This document shows positions 26,329-36,271 of a stretch of 64,000 nucleotides of DNA, piece after piece. The first letter of the stretch is position 1. Each line of letters starts with the position of its first letter. The notes under the pieces are model-generated. The model had not been told where the DNA came from, did no database searches, and saw only the letters and a list, made by a program, of their open reading frames with translations. Position numbers and translations under genes: made by a program. This stretch comes from Sphingomonadales bacterium (GTDB lineage Bacteria > Pseudomonadota > Alphaproteobacteria > Sphingomonadales > Sphingomonadaceae), in NCBI GenBank assembly GCA_013297725.1, contig JAAFIB010000004.1, positions 22,955 to 86,954 of the forward strand, written 5' to 3'.

Positions 26329-27255
26329 ATGTCTGCAATCACTGCATCCGCTGTAAAGGAACTGCGCGAGCTTTCTGGCGCTGGCATGATGGACGCCAAA
26401 AAGGCGCTTGAAGAAGTTGGCGGCGATATGAATGCCGCTGTAGATTTGCTGCGTGCCAAAGGTCTTGCCACTGCGGCAAAGAAATCTAGCCGTACGGCGG
26501 CCGAAGGTCTTGTCGGCGTGTCCGTAGACGGCACAAAGGGAACCGCTGTTGAAGTGAACAGCCAAACCGACTTTGTCGCCAAGAACACACAGTTTCAGGA
26601 ATTTGTCTCGACCGTAACCGGCGTAGCATTGGGTCTTGGCGCAAACGACGCCGATGCCATTCTGGCCGCGCCCTATGGCAATGGCGAAACCGTTCAGGAA
26701 GTGCTGACCAACAACATCGCCACCATCGGCGAGAACCAGGTTATCCGCCGTGCGCGTTCGCTGTCGGTCAATGCTGGCCGTGTTGTATCCTATGTCCATA
26801 ACGCTGCGGCTCCCGGAATGGGCGGCATTGGTGTTCTGGTTGCGCTAGAAAGCGAAGCGGGCGCAGATACGCTTGATGCACTTGGCAAACAGCTGGCGAT
26901 GCACATCGCGGCGGCGTTCCCATTGTCGCTTGATGAAACCGGTCTTGATGCTGACACGCTTGAGCGTGAACGCGGCATTGCCCGTGAAAAGGCTTCGGAA
27001 AGCGGCAAGCCAGCCGACATCGTTGAAAAGATGGTTGAAGGCGCAGTGAAGAAATTCGCCAAAGAAAACGCGCTTCTCAGCCAATTGTTTGTGATGGACG
27101 GCAAAACGCCGATCGCCGATGTTGTTGCCGCCGCTGGTAAAGCCGCAGGTTCAGCCATCGTGTTGAAAGACTATGTGCGCTTTCAGCTGGGCGAAGGCAT
27201 TGAGAAAGAAGTTTCCGACTTTGCCGCCGAAGTGGCTGCTGCAGTCGGCAACTAA
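26329..27255 (+). CDS. tsf: Elongation factor Ts
   Basis: The start is the ATG at 26329 ([20 protein letters not shown]), preceded by AAAGGA. 308 residues. The N-terminal UBA-like module ([16 protein letters not shown]) and the EF-Ts signature with the TDFVAKN loop ([14 protein letters not shown]) are present, followed by the dimerisation and C-terminal domains. It is the nucleotide exchange factor for EF-Tu. The 150-bp gap from rpsB is filled by a repeat pair and a hairpin. Confidence 0.97.
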   Translation: MSAITASAVKELRELSGAGMMDAKKALEEVGGDMNAAVDLLRAKGLATAAKKSSRTAAEGLVGVSVDGTKGTAVEVNSQTDFVAKNTQFQEFVSTVTGVALGLGANDADAILAAPYGNGETVQEVLTNNIATIGENQVIRRARSLSVNAGRVVSYVHNAAAPGMGGIGVLVALESEAGADTLDALGKQLAMHIAAAFPLSLDETGLDADTLERERGIAREKASESGKPADIVEKMVEGAVKKFAKENALLSQLFVMDGKTPIADVVAAAGKAAGSAIVLKDYVRFQLGEGIEKEVSDFAAEVAAAVGN

Positions 27256-27266
27256 ACACCAAAATT

Positions 27267-27286
27267 CTCTCTCCTGCGGGAGAGGG
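27267..27286 (+). terminator. Short stem-loop after tsf
   Basis: CTCTCTCC, loop TGCG and GGAGAGGG form a 6-8 bp stem, with ATTT following. It may be a weak terminator or another intergenic repeat; there is no clear T-run. Confidence 0.35.
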
Positions 27287-27370
27287 ATTTAGGTTGGCGA
27301 TATGGCGCGCGGCTCTTATAGCTGGGCGCCATTATCGTATATGGACGATATTTGAGGGGATGAGGAACTC

Positions 27371-28096
27371 ATGAGCGCAAATGGCTATCGCCGCATCCTG
27401 TTAAAGCTATCGGGCGAAGTACTGATGGGCGATCAATCCTTTGGCATTGATCCAGAAACCGTCGCGCGTGTCGCCGAGGAAGTGAAGGCGGCAAAGGACA
27501 CTGGCCTTGAAATCTGCCTTGTCATCGGCGGCGGCAATATCTTTCGCGGTGTTGCGGGCGCTTCCAAGGGCATGGACCGCGCGCAGGCCGACTATATGGG
27601 CATGCTGGCGACGGTAATGAACGCACTAGCGATGCAGAATGCGCTGGAACAAATCGGTGTGCAAACGCGGGTGCAATCGGCCATTGAAATGGACAAGGTC
27701 TGCGAACCTGTGATCCGCCGCCGGGCCGAGCGCCACCTTGAAAAAGGCCGCATTGTGATCTTTGCCGCAGGCGTTGGCGCACCCTATTTCACTACAGATT
27801 CGGGCGCTGCTTTGCGCGCTGCCGAAATGAAATGCGATGCGTTGTTAAAGGGTACATCGGTTGATGGCGTCTATGATGCTGATCCCAAAAAGGTACCAAC
27901 GGCAAAACGTTATGATACATTGACGTATGACCGCGTGCTTGCAGATAATCTGAAAGTGATGGACGCAAGCGCCGTCGCTTTGTGCCGCGACAATGAAATC
28001 CCCATTGTGGTGTTTTCGATCCGCGAACAGGGCAATATCTTAAAGGTGCTGGATGGAACCGGCGTCTCTACCGTTGTGAAAAGTGAGGGGAAGTAA
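27371..28096 (+). CDS. pyrH: Uridylate kinase
   Basis: A 241-residue UMP kinase of the amino-acid-kinase fold. It shows [14 protein letters not shown] at the N-terminus, the nucleotide-binding GGGNIFRG, and [10 protein letters not shown] and [11 protein letters not shown] in the ATP site. It makes UDP from UMP. The ATG at 27371 follows GGGATGAGGAA. frr starts 4 nt after the stop, so the two are co-transcribed. Confidence 0.96.
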   Translation: MSANGYRRILLKLSGEVLMGDQSFGIDPETVARVAEEVKAAKDTGLEICLVIGGGNIFRGVAGASKGMDRAQADYMGMLATVMNALAMQNALEQIGVQTRVQSAIEMDKVCEPVIRRRAERHLEKGRIVIFAAGVGAPYFTTDSGAALRAAEMKCDALLKGTSVDGVYDADPKKVPTAKRYDTLTYDRVLADNLKVMDASAVALCRDNEIPIVVFSIREQGNILKVLDGTGVSTVVKSEGK

Positions 28097-28099
28097 GCC

Positions 28100-28657
28100 A
28101 TGGCGCAATATGACAAAGCCGATGTCGAACGCCGGATGAAGGGCGCGGTCGAATCGTTGAAGGGCGATTTGTCTGGGCTACGGACGGGGCGTGCCAATGT
28201 GACGCTGTTGGATCCTGTGAATGTCGAAGTGTACGGATCGCACATGCCGCTTAATCAGGTGGCCACAGTCAGCGCACCTGAACCGCGGATGTTGTCGGTT
28301 CAGGTATGGGATCGTTCCAACGTGACGCCGGTGGAAAAGGCAATCCGCTCGGCAGGGCTAGGGTTAAACCCGATTACTGATGGTCAGACTTTGCGCCTGC
28401 CGATCCCCGATTTGACTGAGGAGCGGCGTAAGGAACTGGCAAAGCTTGCTGGGCAGTATTCGGAAAAAGCGAAAATTGCTGTCCGTAATGTGCGCCGCGA
28501 TGCCAACGATGCGCTGAAAACCGACGAGAATAAAAAAGAGATCAGCGAGGATGATCGCAAGCGGCTTGAAACCGAAGTTCAGAAGATGACGGACGAAGCG
28601 ATCAAAGCGATGGATGAAGCGGCTGCTGCCAAAGAAAAGGAAATCATGAGCCAGTGA
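28100..28657 (+). CDS. frr: Ribosome recycling factor
   Basis: A 185-residue factor with the two-domain RRF pattern: [22 protein letters not shown] helix start, [17 protein letters not shown] in the beta domain and the C-terminal RRDANDALK helix. It splits post-termination ribosomes together with EF-G. It is directly downstream of pyrH, with GAGGGGAAG ahead of its ATG. Confidence 0.96.
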   Translation: MAQYDKADVERRMKGAVESLKGDLSGLRTGRANVTLLDPVNVEVYGSHMPLNQVATVSAPEPRMLSVQVWDRSNVTPVEKAIRSAGLGLNPITDGQTLRLPIPDLTEERRKELAKLAGQYSEKAKIAVRNVRRDANDALKTDENKKEISEDDRKRLETEVQKMTDEAIKAMDEAAAAKEKEIMSQ

Positions 28658-28677
28658 GGCTAGCGTCCAGCCTTTAC

Positions 28678-28775
28678 CCAAACACCGTTAGTGCTGAGCC
28701 TGTCGAAGCACGCCCCGAGGTTTGCGCTGACGCTGCTGGACGCCCTTCGACAGGCTCAGGGCTAGCGGTGTTTGG
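28678..28775. repeat. Inverted repeat pair (REP-like, family 3) between frr and uppS
   Basis: The arms 28678-28709 and 28742-28775 share CCAAACACCG, TAG and the core CTGAGCCTGTCGAAG in opposite orientation, with a few mismatches. The spacer is about 32 nt. The right arm runs up to 3 nt before the uppS ATG, so it replaces a normal ribosome-binding site. Confidence 0.7.
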
Positions 28776-28778
28776 TTG

Positions 28779-29507
28779 ATGTTGGGGTTTGCAAAAAAGG
28801 CGTTAGTCTCAGAGGCCGACAGCCCAGCTGAATCTACCGGCCCCCGCCATGTCGCCATCATCATGGACGGCAACGGACGCTGGGCAAAAAAGCGCCATCT
28901 ACCCCGCGCTCTGGGTCACAAAAAAGGCGTTGAGGCAGTCCGCGAGATTGTGCGTTATGCCGCCACAACAGGCCTAGAGGCGCTCTCGCTGTATGCCTTT
29001 TCCAGCGAGAATTGGAAACGGCCAGAGGATGAGGTTAGCGACCTGATGGGCTTGCTTCGCGCTTTCATCAAATCTGATATCGACGAATTCGCCGCCAATG
29101 ATGTGCGGTTAAAGATATTGGGTAATTACAAGGTGCTGGCTCCCGATATTATCGAGCTGATTGAAGATGCGATCACGCGCACAGCGCATAATACGCGCAC
29201 GACTTTGGCAGTGGCGCTGAACTACGGCGCGCAAGATGAACTGGTCCGCGCCGCGCAAGCAGCGGCCGCAGAAGGTGCGATTACTGAAGAAGCTATCACC
29301 CGCCATCTCGACACCGCCGACATGCCACCGCTTGATCTGGTCATCCGCACATCGGGCGAACAGCGGCTGTCCAACTTCATGCTGTGGCAGGCCGCCTATG
29401 CGGAATTATGGTTTACCGACACGCTCTGGCCCGATTTTGGGCCGGAGGAATTCGGACGGGCGTTGGCCGAATTCACCACGCGCGAAAGGCGCTATGGCGG
29501 GCGATGA
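28779..29507 (+). CDS. uppS: Undecaprenyl (isoprenyl) diphosphate synthase
   Basis: A 242-residue cis-prenyltransferase. The catalytic Asp lies in HVAIIMDGNGRWAKKR; SLYAFSSENWKRP and the C-terminal DLVIRTSGEQRLSNFMLWQ and YAELWFTD motifs complete the family signature. It makes the lipid carrier for cell-wall synthesis. The ATG at 28779 abuts a repeat arm and no Shine-Dalgarno is visible; a TTG one codon earlier (28776) is the alternative. Confidence 0.95.
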   Translation: MLGFAKKALVSEADSPAESTGPRHVAIIMDGNGRWAKKRHLPRALGHKKGVEAVREIVRYAATTGLEALSLYAFSSENWKRPEDEVSDLMGLLRAFIKSDIDEFAANDVRLKILGNYKVLAPDIIELIEDAITRTAHNTRTTLAVALNYGAQDELVRAAQAAAAEGAITEEAITRHLDTADMPPLDLVIRTSGEQRLSNFMLWQAAYAELWFTDTLWPDFGPEEFGRALAEFTTRERRYGGR

Positions 29508-29539
29508 GTTTTGGCATGGTTCGCCTAATTCCATCCATT

Positions 29540-29678
29540 CGTCACCCTGAACTCGTTTCAGGGTCCATTTCACAGTCGTGCCCGACTATGCCTCACAAAA
29601 CGCTAAGTCGCCGTCGTGCTGTTTCAAAAGTAACGGATGAAACCGCCCGATGGACCCTGAAACGAGTTCAGGGTGACG
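29540..29678. repeat. Inverted repeat pair, 29-bp perfect arms (REP-like, family 4)
   Basis: 29540-29568 and 29650-29678 are exact reverse complements 81 nt apart. Each arm has an internal palindrome (ACCCTGAA, CTCG, TTTCAGGGT). The pair fills the gap between uppS and cdsA and ends 20 nt before the cdsA start. Confidence 0.8.
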
Positions 29679-29697
29679 GTGAGTTGGGGGTGATGTC

Positions 29698-30411
29698 GTG
29701 ACGGAAGTGCAGGCAAAGCCTAGGTCTGATTTGGGTGTTCGCACCTTGTCGGGTGTCGTCATGATGGTCATTGCAATTGCTGCCATCTGGTTTGGAGGTT
29801 ACGCCTTCATGGCATTGGTTGTATTGGTTGGAATCGGTGTGTATTTCGAATTTGCAAAGCTCGTGCTGGCATTTACCGATAGCTTAGCTGTGATCGCCAT
29901 CTGGCTGGTAGGTGGGCTAGTGTATGTCACTGTCGCTTGTTTAACACTGTTAATACTCAATTCGCCATATTTGGGAATGACGGGTGCAATGGTGTTGATC
30001 GGTGGTGTCATCGGCACCGACGTCGGAGCATATTTTGCTGGCCGCACCTTTGGTGGGCCGAAAATTGCTCCGAAAATTAGCCCTTCGAAGACATGGTCGG
30101 GTTTAATTGGTGGTATGATTGGTGCGTCAGGCGTAGTCGCATTCTTTTTGGTTCCTGCCATCGACACGAGTGATCCGGATGCCACTATGAGCGGGGCATT
30201 GCTAAGTTCCTTTCTATATGGCTCCGTTTTGGCAATAGTCGCCCAATCAGGTGATTTCTTTGAAAGCTGGATGAAACGACGTGCCGGAGTAAAAGATTCA
30301 GGGAGTCTAATTCCCGGACATGGCGGATTATTCGACCGCACCGATGGGCTAATTGCCGTAGCTTTCGCATCGGGGCTTTTTATGGTTCCAGCGCTCGGTT
30401 TAATCTGGTGA
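29698..30411 (+). CDS. cdsA: Phosphatidate cytidylyltransferase
   Basis: A 237-residue multi-pass membrane enzyme. The CDP-alcohol-forming signature is in the C-terminal part: SPSKTWSGLIGG and KDSGSLIPGHGGLFDRTDGL. It makes CDP-diacylglycerol for phospholipid synthesis. GTG start at 29698. AT content is higher than in its neighbours and codon use is slightly different (many non-GC third positions), yet the gene is in the conserved position between uppS and dxr, so transfer is not indicated. dxr starts 5 nt after the stop. Confidence 0.94.
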   Translation: MTEVQAKPRSDLGVRTLSGVVMMVIAIAAIWFGGYAFMALVVLVGIGVYFEFAKLVLAFTDSLAVIAIWLVGGLVYVTVACLTLLILNSPYLGMTGAMVLIGGVIGTDVGAYFAGRTFGGPKIAPKISPSKTWSGLIGGMIGASGVVAFFLVPAIDTSDPDATMSGALLSSFLYGSVLAIVAQSGDFFESWMKRRAGVKDSGSLIPGHGGLFDRTDGLIAVAFASGLFMVPALGLIW

Positions 30412-30415
30412 CGAA

Positions 30416-31582
30416 ATGACCCGCTCCATCTCCATCTTCGGCGCTACCGGTTCTGTGGGCCTCTCAACGCTCGACCTCGTCCGCCAACACCGCGCGGCTT
30501 ATCGGGTGGTCGCACTTACCGCCAATGGCAACGCTGCGGATTTGGCGGCGCTCGCCAAGGAGTTTGACGCTGAGGTTGCAGTGGTCGCTGACGAAGCGGC
30601 ATATCCGGCGTTGAAGGAAGCGCTGGCGGGAACCAACATCCGTGCTGCCGCTGGCCCCGCCGCCCTTATCGAGGCCGCCAAAATGGACGTCGACTGGACG
30701 ATGGCGGCGATTGTTGGTTGCGCAGGCCTGCCTCCGACCATGGCAGCGATCGAGGCAGGCAAAACCGTTGCTCTCGCTAATAAAGAAGCACTCGTCTCCG
30801 CAGGTGAGTTGATGATGGCCGCCGTCGCGCGGTCTGGCGCGACGTTGTTGCCGGTGGACTCAGAACACAACGCCATCTTCCAATGCCTCGCGGGCGGCAA
30901 GATCAGCCAAGTCCGCAAAATCACGCTAACCGCAAGCGGCGGGCCATTCCGCACCTTTGCCCTAGACCAAATGCGCGCTGTCACCCCGGCGCAGGCCGTC
31001 GCGCATCCCAATTGGGATATGGGCGCAAAGATCAGCGTCGATAGCGCGACGATGATGAACAAAGGGCTTGAGCTGATCGAGGCGCATCACCTGTTTCCCA
31101 TCGGCCTGAATAACATAGATATCCTCGTCCACCCACAATCGGTGATCCATTCGATGGTCGAATATCACGACCGCTCGACGCTGGCGCAGCTGGGTTCGCC
31201 CGATATGCGCATCCCCATTGCCAGCGCGCTGGCTTGGCCAGACCGGATCACGACCAATTGCGTGCCGCTTGATCTTGCCAGCATCGGCAGGCTGGATTTC
31301 GAAGCCCCAGACCTCATCCGCTTCCCCGCGCTGAAACTCGCCCGCACTGCTATTTCAGAGGGCGGCGCAAAGCCAGCCATCCTGAATGCGGCCAACGAAA
31401 TCGCCGTCGCCGCTTTCCTAGCAGGCCAGATAGGCTTTCTGGATATCGCTGATATGGTTTCGTCGACGCTAGATGGCTATTCGCCGAAAGCACCCGCCAC
31501 ACTTGATGAACTGTTCAGCGTAGATGCAGATGCCCGCATCTACGCGCAGACCCTGATGGAAAAAACTGCCCATGCCGCTTGA
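30416..31582 (+). CDS. dxr: 1-deoxy-D-xylulose 5-phosphate reductoisomerase
   Basis: A 388-residue enzyme of the MEP isoprenoid pathway. It has the NADPH-binding FGATGSVGLSTLDL, ANKEALVSAGE, the metal-binding DSEHNAIFQ, and the substrate loop ATMMNKGLELIEAHHLF. It converts DXP to MEP. The rseP start lies inside its last codons (overlap about 11 nt), so expression is coupled. Confidence 0.96.
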   Translation: MTRSISIFGATGSVGLSTLDLVRQHRAAYRVVALTANGNAADLAALAKEFDAEVAVVADEAAYPALKEALAGTNIRAAAGPAALIEAAKMDVDWTMAAIVGCAGLPPTMAAIEAGKTVALANKEALVSAGELMMAAVARSGATLLPVDSEHNAIFQCLAGGKISQVRKITLTASGGPFRTFALDQMRAVTPAQAVAHPNWDMGAKISVDSATMMNKGLELIEAHHLFPIGLNNIDILVHPQSVIHSMVEYHDRSTLAQLGSPDMRIPIASALAWPDRITTNCVPLDLASIGRLDFEAPDLIRFPALKLARTAISEGGAKPAILNAANEIAVAAFLAGQIGFLDIADMVSSTLDGYSPKAPATLDELFSVDADARIYAQTLMEKTAHAA

Positions 31583-32693
31583 AACCCCCAATATCCTTGT
31601 CACGATTTTGGCGTTCTTGTTACTGCTCAGCACATTGGTGGTGGTGCATGAACTTGGCCATTATCTTGTCGGCCGCTGGTTTGGCGTAAAGGCAGAGAAA
31701 TTCTCTGTCGGTTTTGGTCCGCAAATTTATGGACGCGTCGACAGCCGCGGCACGTTATGGCGCATCGCCGCGTTGCCCTTGGGCGGCTATGTGCAGTTTG
31801 CAGGTGATATGAACCCCGCCAGCCAACCCGATGCCACTTGGCAAAGCCTGCCAGAGCACGAGCGCAATCAAACGTTTCAATCCAAAGCATTGTGGAAGCG
31901 GGCGTTGATTATCTTTGCCGGGCCCGCTGTAAATTTCATGCTGGCGATTGCGATCTTTATCGGGTTTCTGCTGGTTTACGGTCATAGCACTACGCCGCCG
32001 ATGGCTGAGGCGATTGTCGTAGGCAGTCCAGCCGAGAAGGCAGGGATTAAGGCTGGCGATAGAATCGTGGCAGTGAATGGTCATCGCGTAAACACCTTCA
32101 ACGCCTTGGCCAACGAAGTGATCATGATTCCAAACGAGGATGCCGAAATCATCATTGATCGCGGCGGTGAGCAGCTAACTGTCACAGCAAAAGTTGCTGA
32201 ACGCAAAGAGATTGACCGGTTCGGCAATGTTTACCGGCTGGGACAAATCGGCGTCGCACCGCCGCAACCTACGTTTGAAGATGTCGGCTTATTGGCCGCG
32301 CCCGGCCTTGCGGTTGCGCAAACCTTTGACGTTGTCCGTCAACAGATAAAGGGTCTGGGCCAGATCATCACTGGTCGCCGCCCACTCTCTGAACTGGGCG
32401 GTCCATTAAAAATTGCCAAGGTATCTGGCGAGGCGATGGCCGTGGGCATTGCAGCGTTTATCTGGCTCGCGGCGATGATCTCGATTAACTTGGGGTTCAT
32501 CAATCTGCTGCCAATTCCGATGCTCGATGGTGGACACCTGATGCTATATGGAATTGAGGCGGTTCGCCGTCGTCCGGCGAATGAAGCGGTTCAGGAATGG
32601 GCGTTTCGGGCTGGCTTCGCTTTGCTTGCATGCTTTATGTTGATGGTGACGTTTAACGATCTTGCTTCCTTTGGCCTTTTTGGGCCTGGTTAG
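31572..32693 (+). CDS. rseP: Site-2 intramembrane protease RseP
   Basis: A 373-residue zinc protease of the membrane. The HExxH motif is in VVVHELGHYLVG on the first helix, a PDZ domain lies near residues 130-210 (GSPAEKAGIKAGDRIVAVNG), and the third zinc ligand is in NLLPIPMLDGGHL. It clears anti-sigma factors and remnant signal peptides. It sits between dxr and bamA as in most proteobacteria. Confidence 0.95.
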   Translation: MPLETPNILVTILAFLLLLSTLVVVHELGHYLVGRWFGVKAEKFSVGFGPQIYGRVDSRGTLWRIAALPLGGYVQFAGDMNPASQPDATWQSLPEHERNQTFQSKALWKRALIIFAGPAVNFMLAIAIFIGFLLVYGHSTTPPMAEAIVVGSPAEKAGIKAGDRIVAVNGHRVNTFNALANEVIMIPNEDAEIIIDRGGEQLTVTAKVAERKEIDRFGNVYRLGQIGVAPPQPTFEDVGLLAAPGLAVAQTFDVVRQQIKGLGQIITGRRPLSELGGPLKIAKVSGEAMAVGIAAFIWLAAMISINLGFINLLPIPMLDGGHLMLYGIEAVRRRPANEAVQEWAFRAGFALLACFMLMVTFNDLASFGLFGPG

Positions 32694-32804
32694 ATAGGCT
32701 GGGGATAAGAGTACCGAACGGGTCGAGATGACTTGATCGTAAGCGCCCATTCGGGCAAGGGGCGCAACAAATCTATGCGGGACCGCAAGGAAGGTCGAGA
32801 GTTT

Positions 32805-35504
32805 ATGAAGATTAATTTGGTCGCAAGGGCCTTTGCATCTGTTTCCGCGAGTGCCGTTTTGGCAAGCATGCTTGCACCGACTGCTGCCTATGCGCAGCAG
32901 GCGCCCGCTGTTCAGGCGGCTACGGCGCAGGCCGAGACCATTCAATCGATTGCTGTTGTCGGCACACAGCGTTTGGAGGCCGATACAGTGCGGTCCTACA
33001 TCCGGTTGCGCTCTGGCCAGCCATGGACACAGTCAGCCGCTGACCAAGCGTTGAAGGATTTGTACGCGACGGAATTGTTCGCTGATGTCAGCATCCGCAA
33101 TGCCAATGGCGATGTGACGATTGAAGTGCGGGAAAATCCGGTGATCAATCGTATCATCCTTGAAGGGAACAAGCGGCTTAAAAATGACAAGATCGAGCCG
33201 GAGATCAAGCTGTCTCCGCGCCAAATCTATTCGCGTTCCAAAGTCCGCGCCGACGTTGCGCGGATTGTAGAGCTTTACAAACGCCAAGGCCGGTTTGCTG
33301 CGGCTGTTGAGCCGAAACTGGTTCAGCTGGATCAAAACCGCGTTGATATCGTTTTTGAAATCAATGAAGGGCCAAAGTCCAAAGTTCGCCAGATTAACAT
33401 CATTGGTAACGAACAGTTCTCTGACGGAAAACTGCGCGGTGAAATGGTCACTAAACAAGCGCGGCTGACCAGCATTTTCAGCTCGGGCACCAGCTATGAC
33501 CCTGATCGTCTGGCGTTCGACCAACAAAAACTGCGCCAATATTATCTGACGCAAGGCTATGCCGATTTCCGCGTGGTCAGTGCAGTTGCCGAACTAACCC
33601 CTGACAAAAAAGACTTCATCATCACCTATGTGGTCGAGGAAGGTCAGCGGTATAAATTCGGTGCTGTTGCCGTCGACAGTAAAATTCGCGATTTCAAATC
33701 CGAAGCATTGACCAAAAACCTGTCGATGAAAGAGGGCGACTGGTATGATGCGAAAAAGGTTGAGGATACTGTTGAGGGCTTGAGCGAAACAGCCGGTCTG
33801 TTCGGCTATGCCTTTGCCGATGTGAACCCGCAGTTTAAGCGCGACAAAGAATCGCTGACCATGGGCATCACTTTTGACGTTGCCGAAACACCGCGCGTGT
33901 TTGTTGAACGGATCGACATCAACGGCAACACGCATACGATGGACAAAGTTGTCCGCCGCGAATTCCGCCTGAACGAAGGCGATGCGTTTAACAGCATTCA
34001 AGTGAAGCGCACGACGGAGCGGATCAAGTCGCTTGGTTATTTCCAAGAAGACCTAGAAGTCGATCAATCGCAGGGCAGCGGCCCTGACCGGATCGTTTTG
34101 ACCACCAACGTAGAGGAAAAGCCGACAGGCGAATTGTCGCTCTCAGCTGGTTTCTCTTCGATTGAAAACTTCATTTTCCAAGGATCGATCAAGGAACGCA
34201 ATTTCCGCGGCAAAGGCCAGGAACTGCGCGCCAATATCTCGTATTCCAGCTATTCGAAGTCAGCGGAAATCGGCTTTACCGAGCCTTATTTCCTCGACAA
34301 ATCGATTGCACTGGCGGGCGATATTTTCCGCCGGGATCAGTCGAGCTTTAACTTCTTCAATAACAGCCGCAACACAACATACCGGCAGTCCACCACAGGA
34401 TTTCAGGTCCGCACGGGCGTGCCGATCAACGAATTTCTGTTCTTCCAAGGTCGCTATGGTCTGAACTATGATGACATTACGCTCGATCGCGGACAGTTTT
34501 TCACTGACCCTGATGGTTCGGGGCCGCTCGCTGCAACATGTGATCCGACCTTGGCTGGACGCTTTTTGTGCGAGGCTATCGGCAAACGTTTGACCTCGTC
34601 TTTGGGCTATTCGCTAATCTATAATACCAAGGACAGCAACATCCGCCCGACCCGTGGCCATTCGGTCAGTATTAGTCAGGATTTTGCCGGTTTATGGGGA
34701 TTGGGCGAAGTCGCCTATATCAAGAACCGCATTAATGCTGACAAATACTGGAAAGTGACTGACAGTGGTTTCATATTCTCGGTGACTTTGGAGGGTGGCT
34801 ATGTCCATCCTTTGGAAAACCGTGGTTCTGCTGCGGCTGGGATTGACGATGTCCGTTTGACTGATCGTTTCTACCTTGGAGAAGGTCAAATCCGCGGGTT
34901 CGACATTCGCGGTGTTGGCCCTCGCGTACAGCGTATTTTTCAGGATCCCGGTGTAGTAAACGGTGTTCCTGCCAACATACCACGTCTTGCACGAACCGAG
35001 ATACAGGATGATGCCATTGGTGGCCGTGCATACTATCTTGGGCGTGCAGAACTGCAAATCCCCTTGGGTAGTGGTGCAAAAGAGCTTGGCCTTCGTCCTT
35101 CGATCTTTATCGATGCGGGTGCCGTATTCAAAGTAGCGCGTCCTGTATTGCAAACTCTGCAAGCAGAACGAGCAGCCCAAGCGGCTGTTCCGCCATCTAC
35201 AGCTAACCCGACAGGGACACCGGCGGTTATCGGTGGACCGCTGTATTATACGGGCGTGATTACAGCAGGCGTGCCCGCGCAGGATATCATCGCATTTAAT
35301 CCCGATGGTTCTGCGCGAACACCGGTTTTGACATTCCAAGAACGCTTCCTCGGCGACAGCTGGAAGCCGCGCGTTTCCATCGGCATCGGCGTGAACTGGA
35401 ACTCGCCCTTTGGACCTTTCCGCATCGACCTTGCCCGTGCGCTGTTGAAACAGCCCGGTGACGATACAAAATTATTTACATTCAACGTAGGAACTCAATT
35501 CTAA
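32805..35504 (+). CDS. bamA: Outer membrane protein assembly factor BamA
   Basis: The start is the ATG at 32805 (MKINLVARAF), beginning a signal peptide ending in AYA-Q. 899 residues: five POTRA domains (about residues 45-445), then a 16-strand beta-barrel with the lid-loop motif around GEGQIRGFD (the VRGF/Y equivalent) and a C-terminal Phe. It inserts outer-membrane proteins. A loop insertion rich in Ala/Pro near residues 800-840 is poorly conserved in the family. The stop overlaps the skp start (TAATG). Confidence 0.96.
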   Translation: MKINLVARAFASVSASAVLASMLAPTAAYAQQAPAVQAATAQAETIQSIAVVGTQRLEADTVRSYIRLRSGQPWTQSAADQALKDLYATELFADVSIRNANGDVTIEVRENPVINRIILEGNKRLKNDKIEPEIKLSPRQIYSRSKVRADVARIVELYKRQGRFAAAVEPKLVQLDQNRVDIVFEINEGPKSKVRQINIIGNEQFSDGKLRGEMVTKQARLTSIFSSGTSYDPDRLAFDQQKLRQYYLTQGYADFRVVSAVAELTPDKKDFIITYVVEEGQRYKFGAVAVDSKIRDFKSEALTKNLSMKEGDWYDAKKVEDTVEGLSETAGLFGYAFADVNPQFKRDKESLTMGITFDVAETPRVFVERIDINGNTHTMDKVVRREFRLNEGDAFNSIQVKRTTERIKSLGYFQEDLEVDQSQGSGPDRIVLTTNVEEKPTGELSLSAGFSSIENFIFQGSIKERNFRGKGQELRANISYSSYSKSAEIGFTEPYFLDKSIALAGDIFRRDQSSFNFFNNSRNTTYRQSTTGFQVRTGVPINEFLFFQGRYGLNYDDITLDRGQFFTDPDGSGPLAATCDPTLAGRFLCEAIGKRLTSSLGYSLIYNTKDSNIRPTRGHSVSISQDFAGLWGLGEVAYIKNRINADKYWKVTDSGFIFSVTLEGGYVHPLENRGSAAAGIDDVRLTDRFYLGEGQIRGFDIRGVGPRVQRIFQDPGVVNGVPANIPRLARTEIQDDAIGGRAYYLGRAELQIPLGSGAKELGLRPSIFIDAGAVFKVARPVLQTLQAERAAQAAVPPSTANPTGTPAVIGGPLYYTGVITAGVPAQDIIAFNPDGSARTPVLTFQERFLGDSWKPRVSIGIGVNWNSPFGPFRIDLARALLKQPGDDTKLFTFNVGTQF

Positions 35505-36265
35505 TGAAGAAATTTGGAAAAACACTTTCGCTGGCGCTGATGGCAGCGACGGCAACAGCTGTGGTCGCACCGGCTGCAAACGCGCAGGTTGCTGGCATTG
35601 GCACGGCGGACGAAATCGCTGTGATCATGGGCTCTAACGCGTTCAAGAACGGTTTTCAGCAGATCAGCACAGCCAACAGTGTAAACCTGACCACTATCGA
35701 CAATCGCGCAAATGAAATTCAGGCGTTGCAACAGCAGCTAGCCACTCAATTTGATGCCAATAAAGACCAGCAGCTTTCGCCTGATGAACAGGCAAAGATG
35801 CAGGCATCGAAAAGCCCTATCCTTGATCAGTTAAAGGCCAAGGAAGAAGAGATGCAGAATCTTGAGCTGCCGATCCGTGCTGCGCAGGTTTTCGTTATTG
35901 ATACGCTCGATAAAAATTATCAGCAGGCGCTGAAAGACGTTACGGCAGCAAAGAAAGTTAACGTCATTCTCTCCCCTGATGCGGTTGTTTGGGTTGCTAA
36001 TCCGGCTTTGCTAAACATGAACAGCGCACTGACAGCGCGTTTGGATCAGTTGACTCCAACGGTGAACACAACCCCGCCCGATCCGTTCAACACATCGCGG
36101 CGCGTGCTTGCAATCTATGAACAAATTCAACAGATCCAACAACAGCGTATGGTGGCAGCAATCCGTCAGGCGCAGCAGCAACAGGCCGCGGCTCAGCAAC
36201 AGCCCGGACAGCCTGCAACGCCGCCGCCAGCAGGCCAACCGCAGAATCCGGAAGAAGGCCGCTAA
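35504..36265 (+). CDS. skp: OmpH/Skp-family periplasmic chaperone
   Basis: A 253-residue protein with a signal peptide (ending ANA-Q), a central long helical coil and a Gln/Pro-rich C-terminal tail (QQQQAAAQQQPGQPATPPPAGQPQ-type). The location between bamA and fabZ is that of skp/ompH. The tail is longer than in enteric Skp (about 160 residues in total), a known feature of sphingomonad homologues. Sequence identity to Skp itself is not obvious by eye, so the name rests partly on context. Confidence 0.82.
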   Translation: MKKFGKTLSLALMAATATAVVAPAANAQVAGIGTADEIAVIMGSNAFKNGFQQISTANSVNLTTIDNRANEIQALQQQLATQFDANKDQQLSPDEQAKMQASKSPILDQLKAKEEEMQNLELPIRAAQVFVIDTLDKNYQQALKDVTAAKKVNVILSPDAVVWVANPALLNMNSALTARLDQLTPTVNTTPPDPFNTSRRVLAIYEQIQQIQQQRMVAAIRQAQQQQAAAQQQPGQPATPPPAGQPQNPEEGR

Positions 36266-36271
36266 GCCTTT

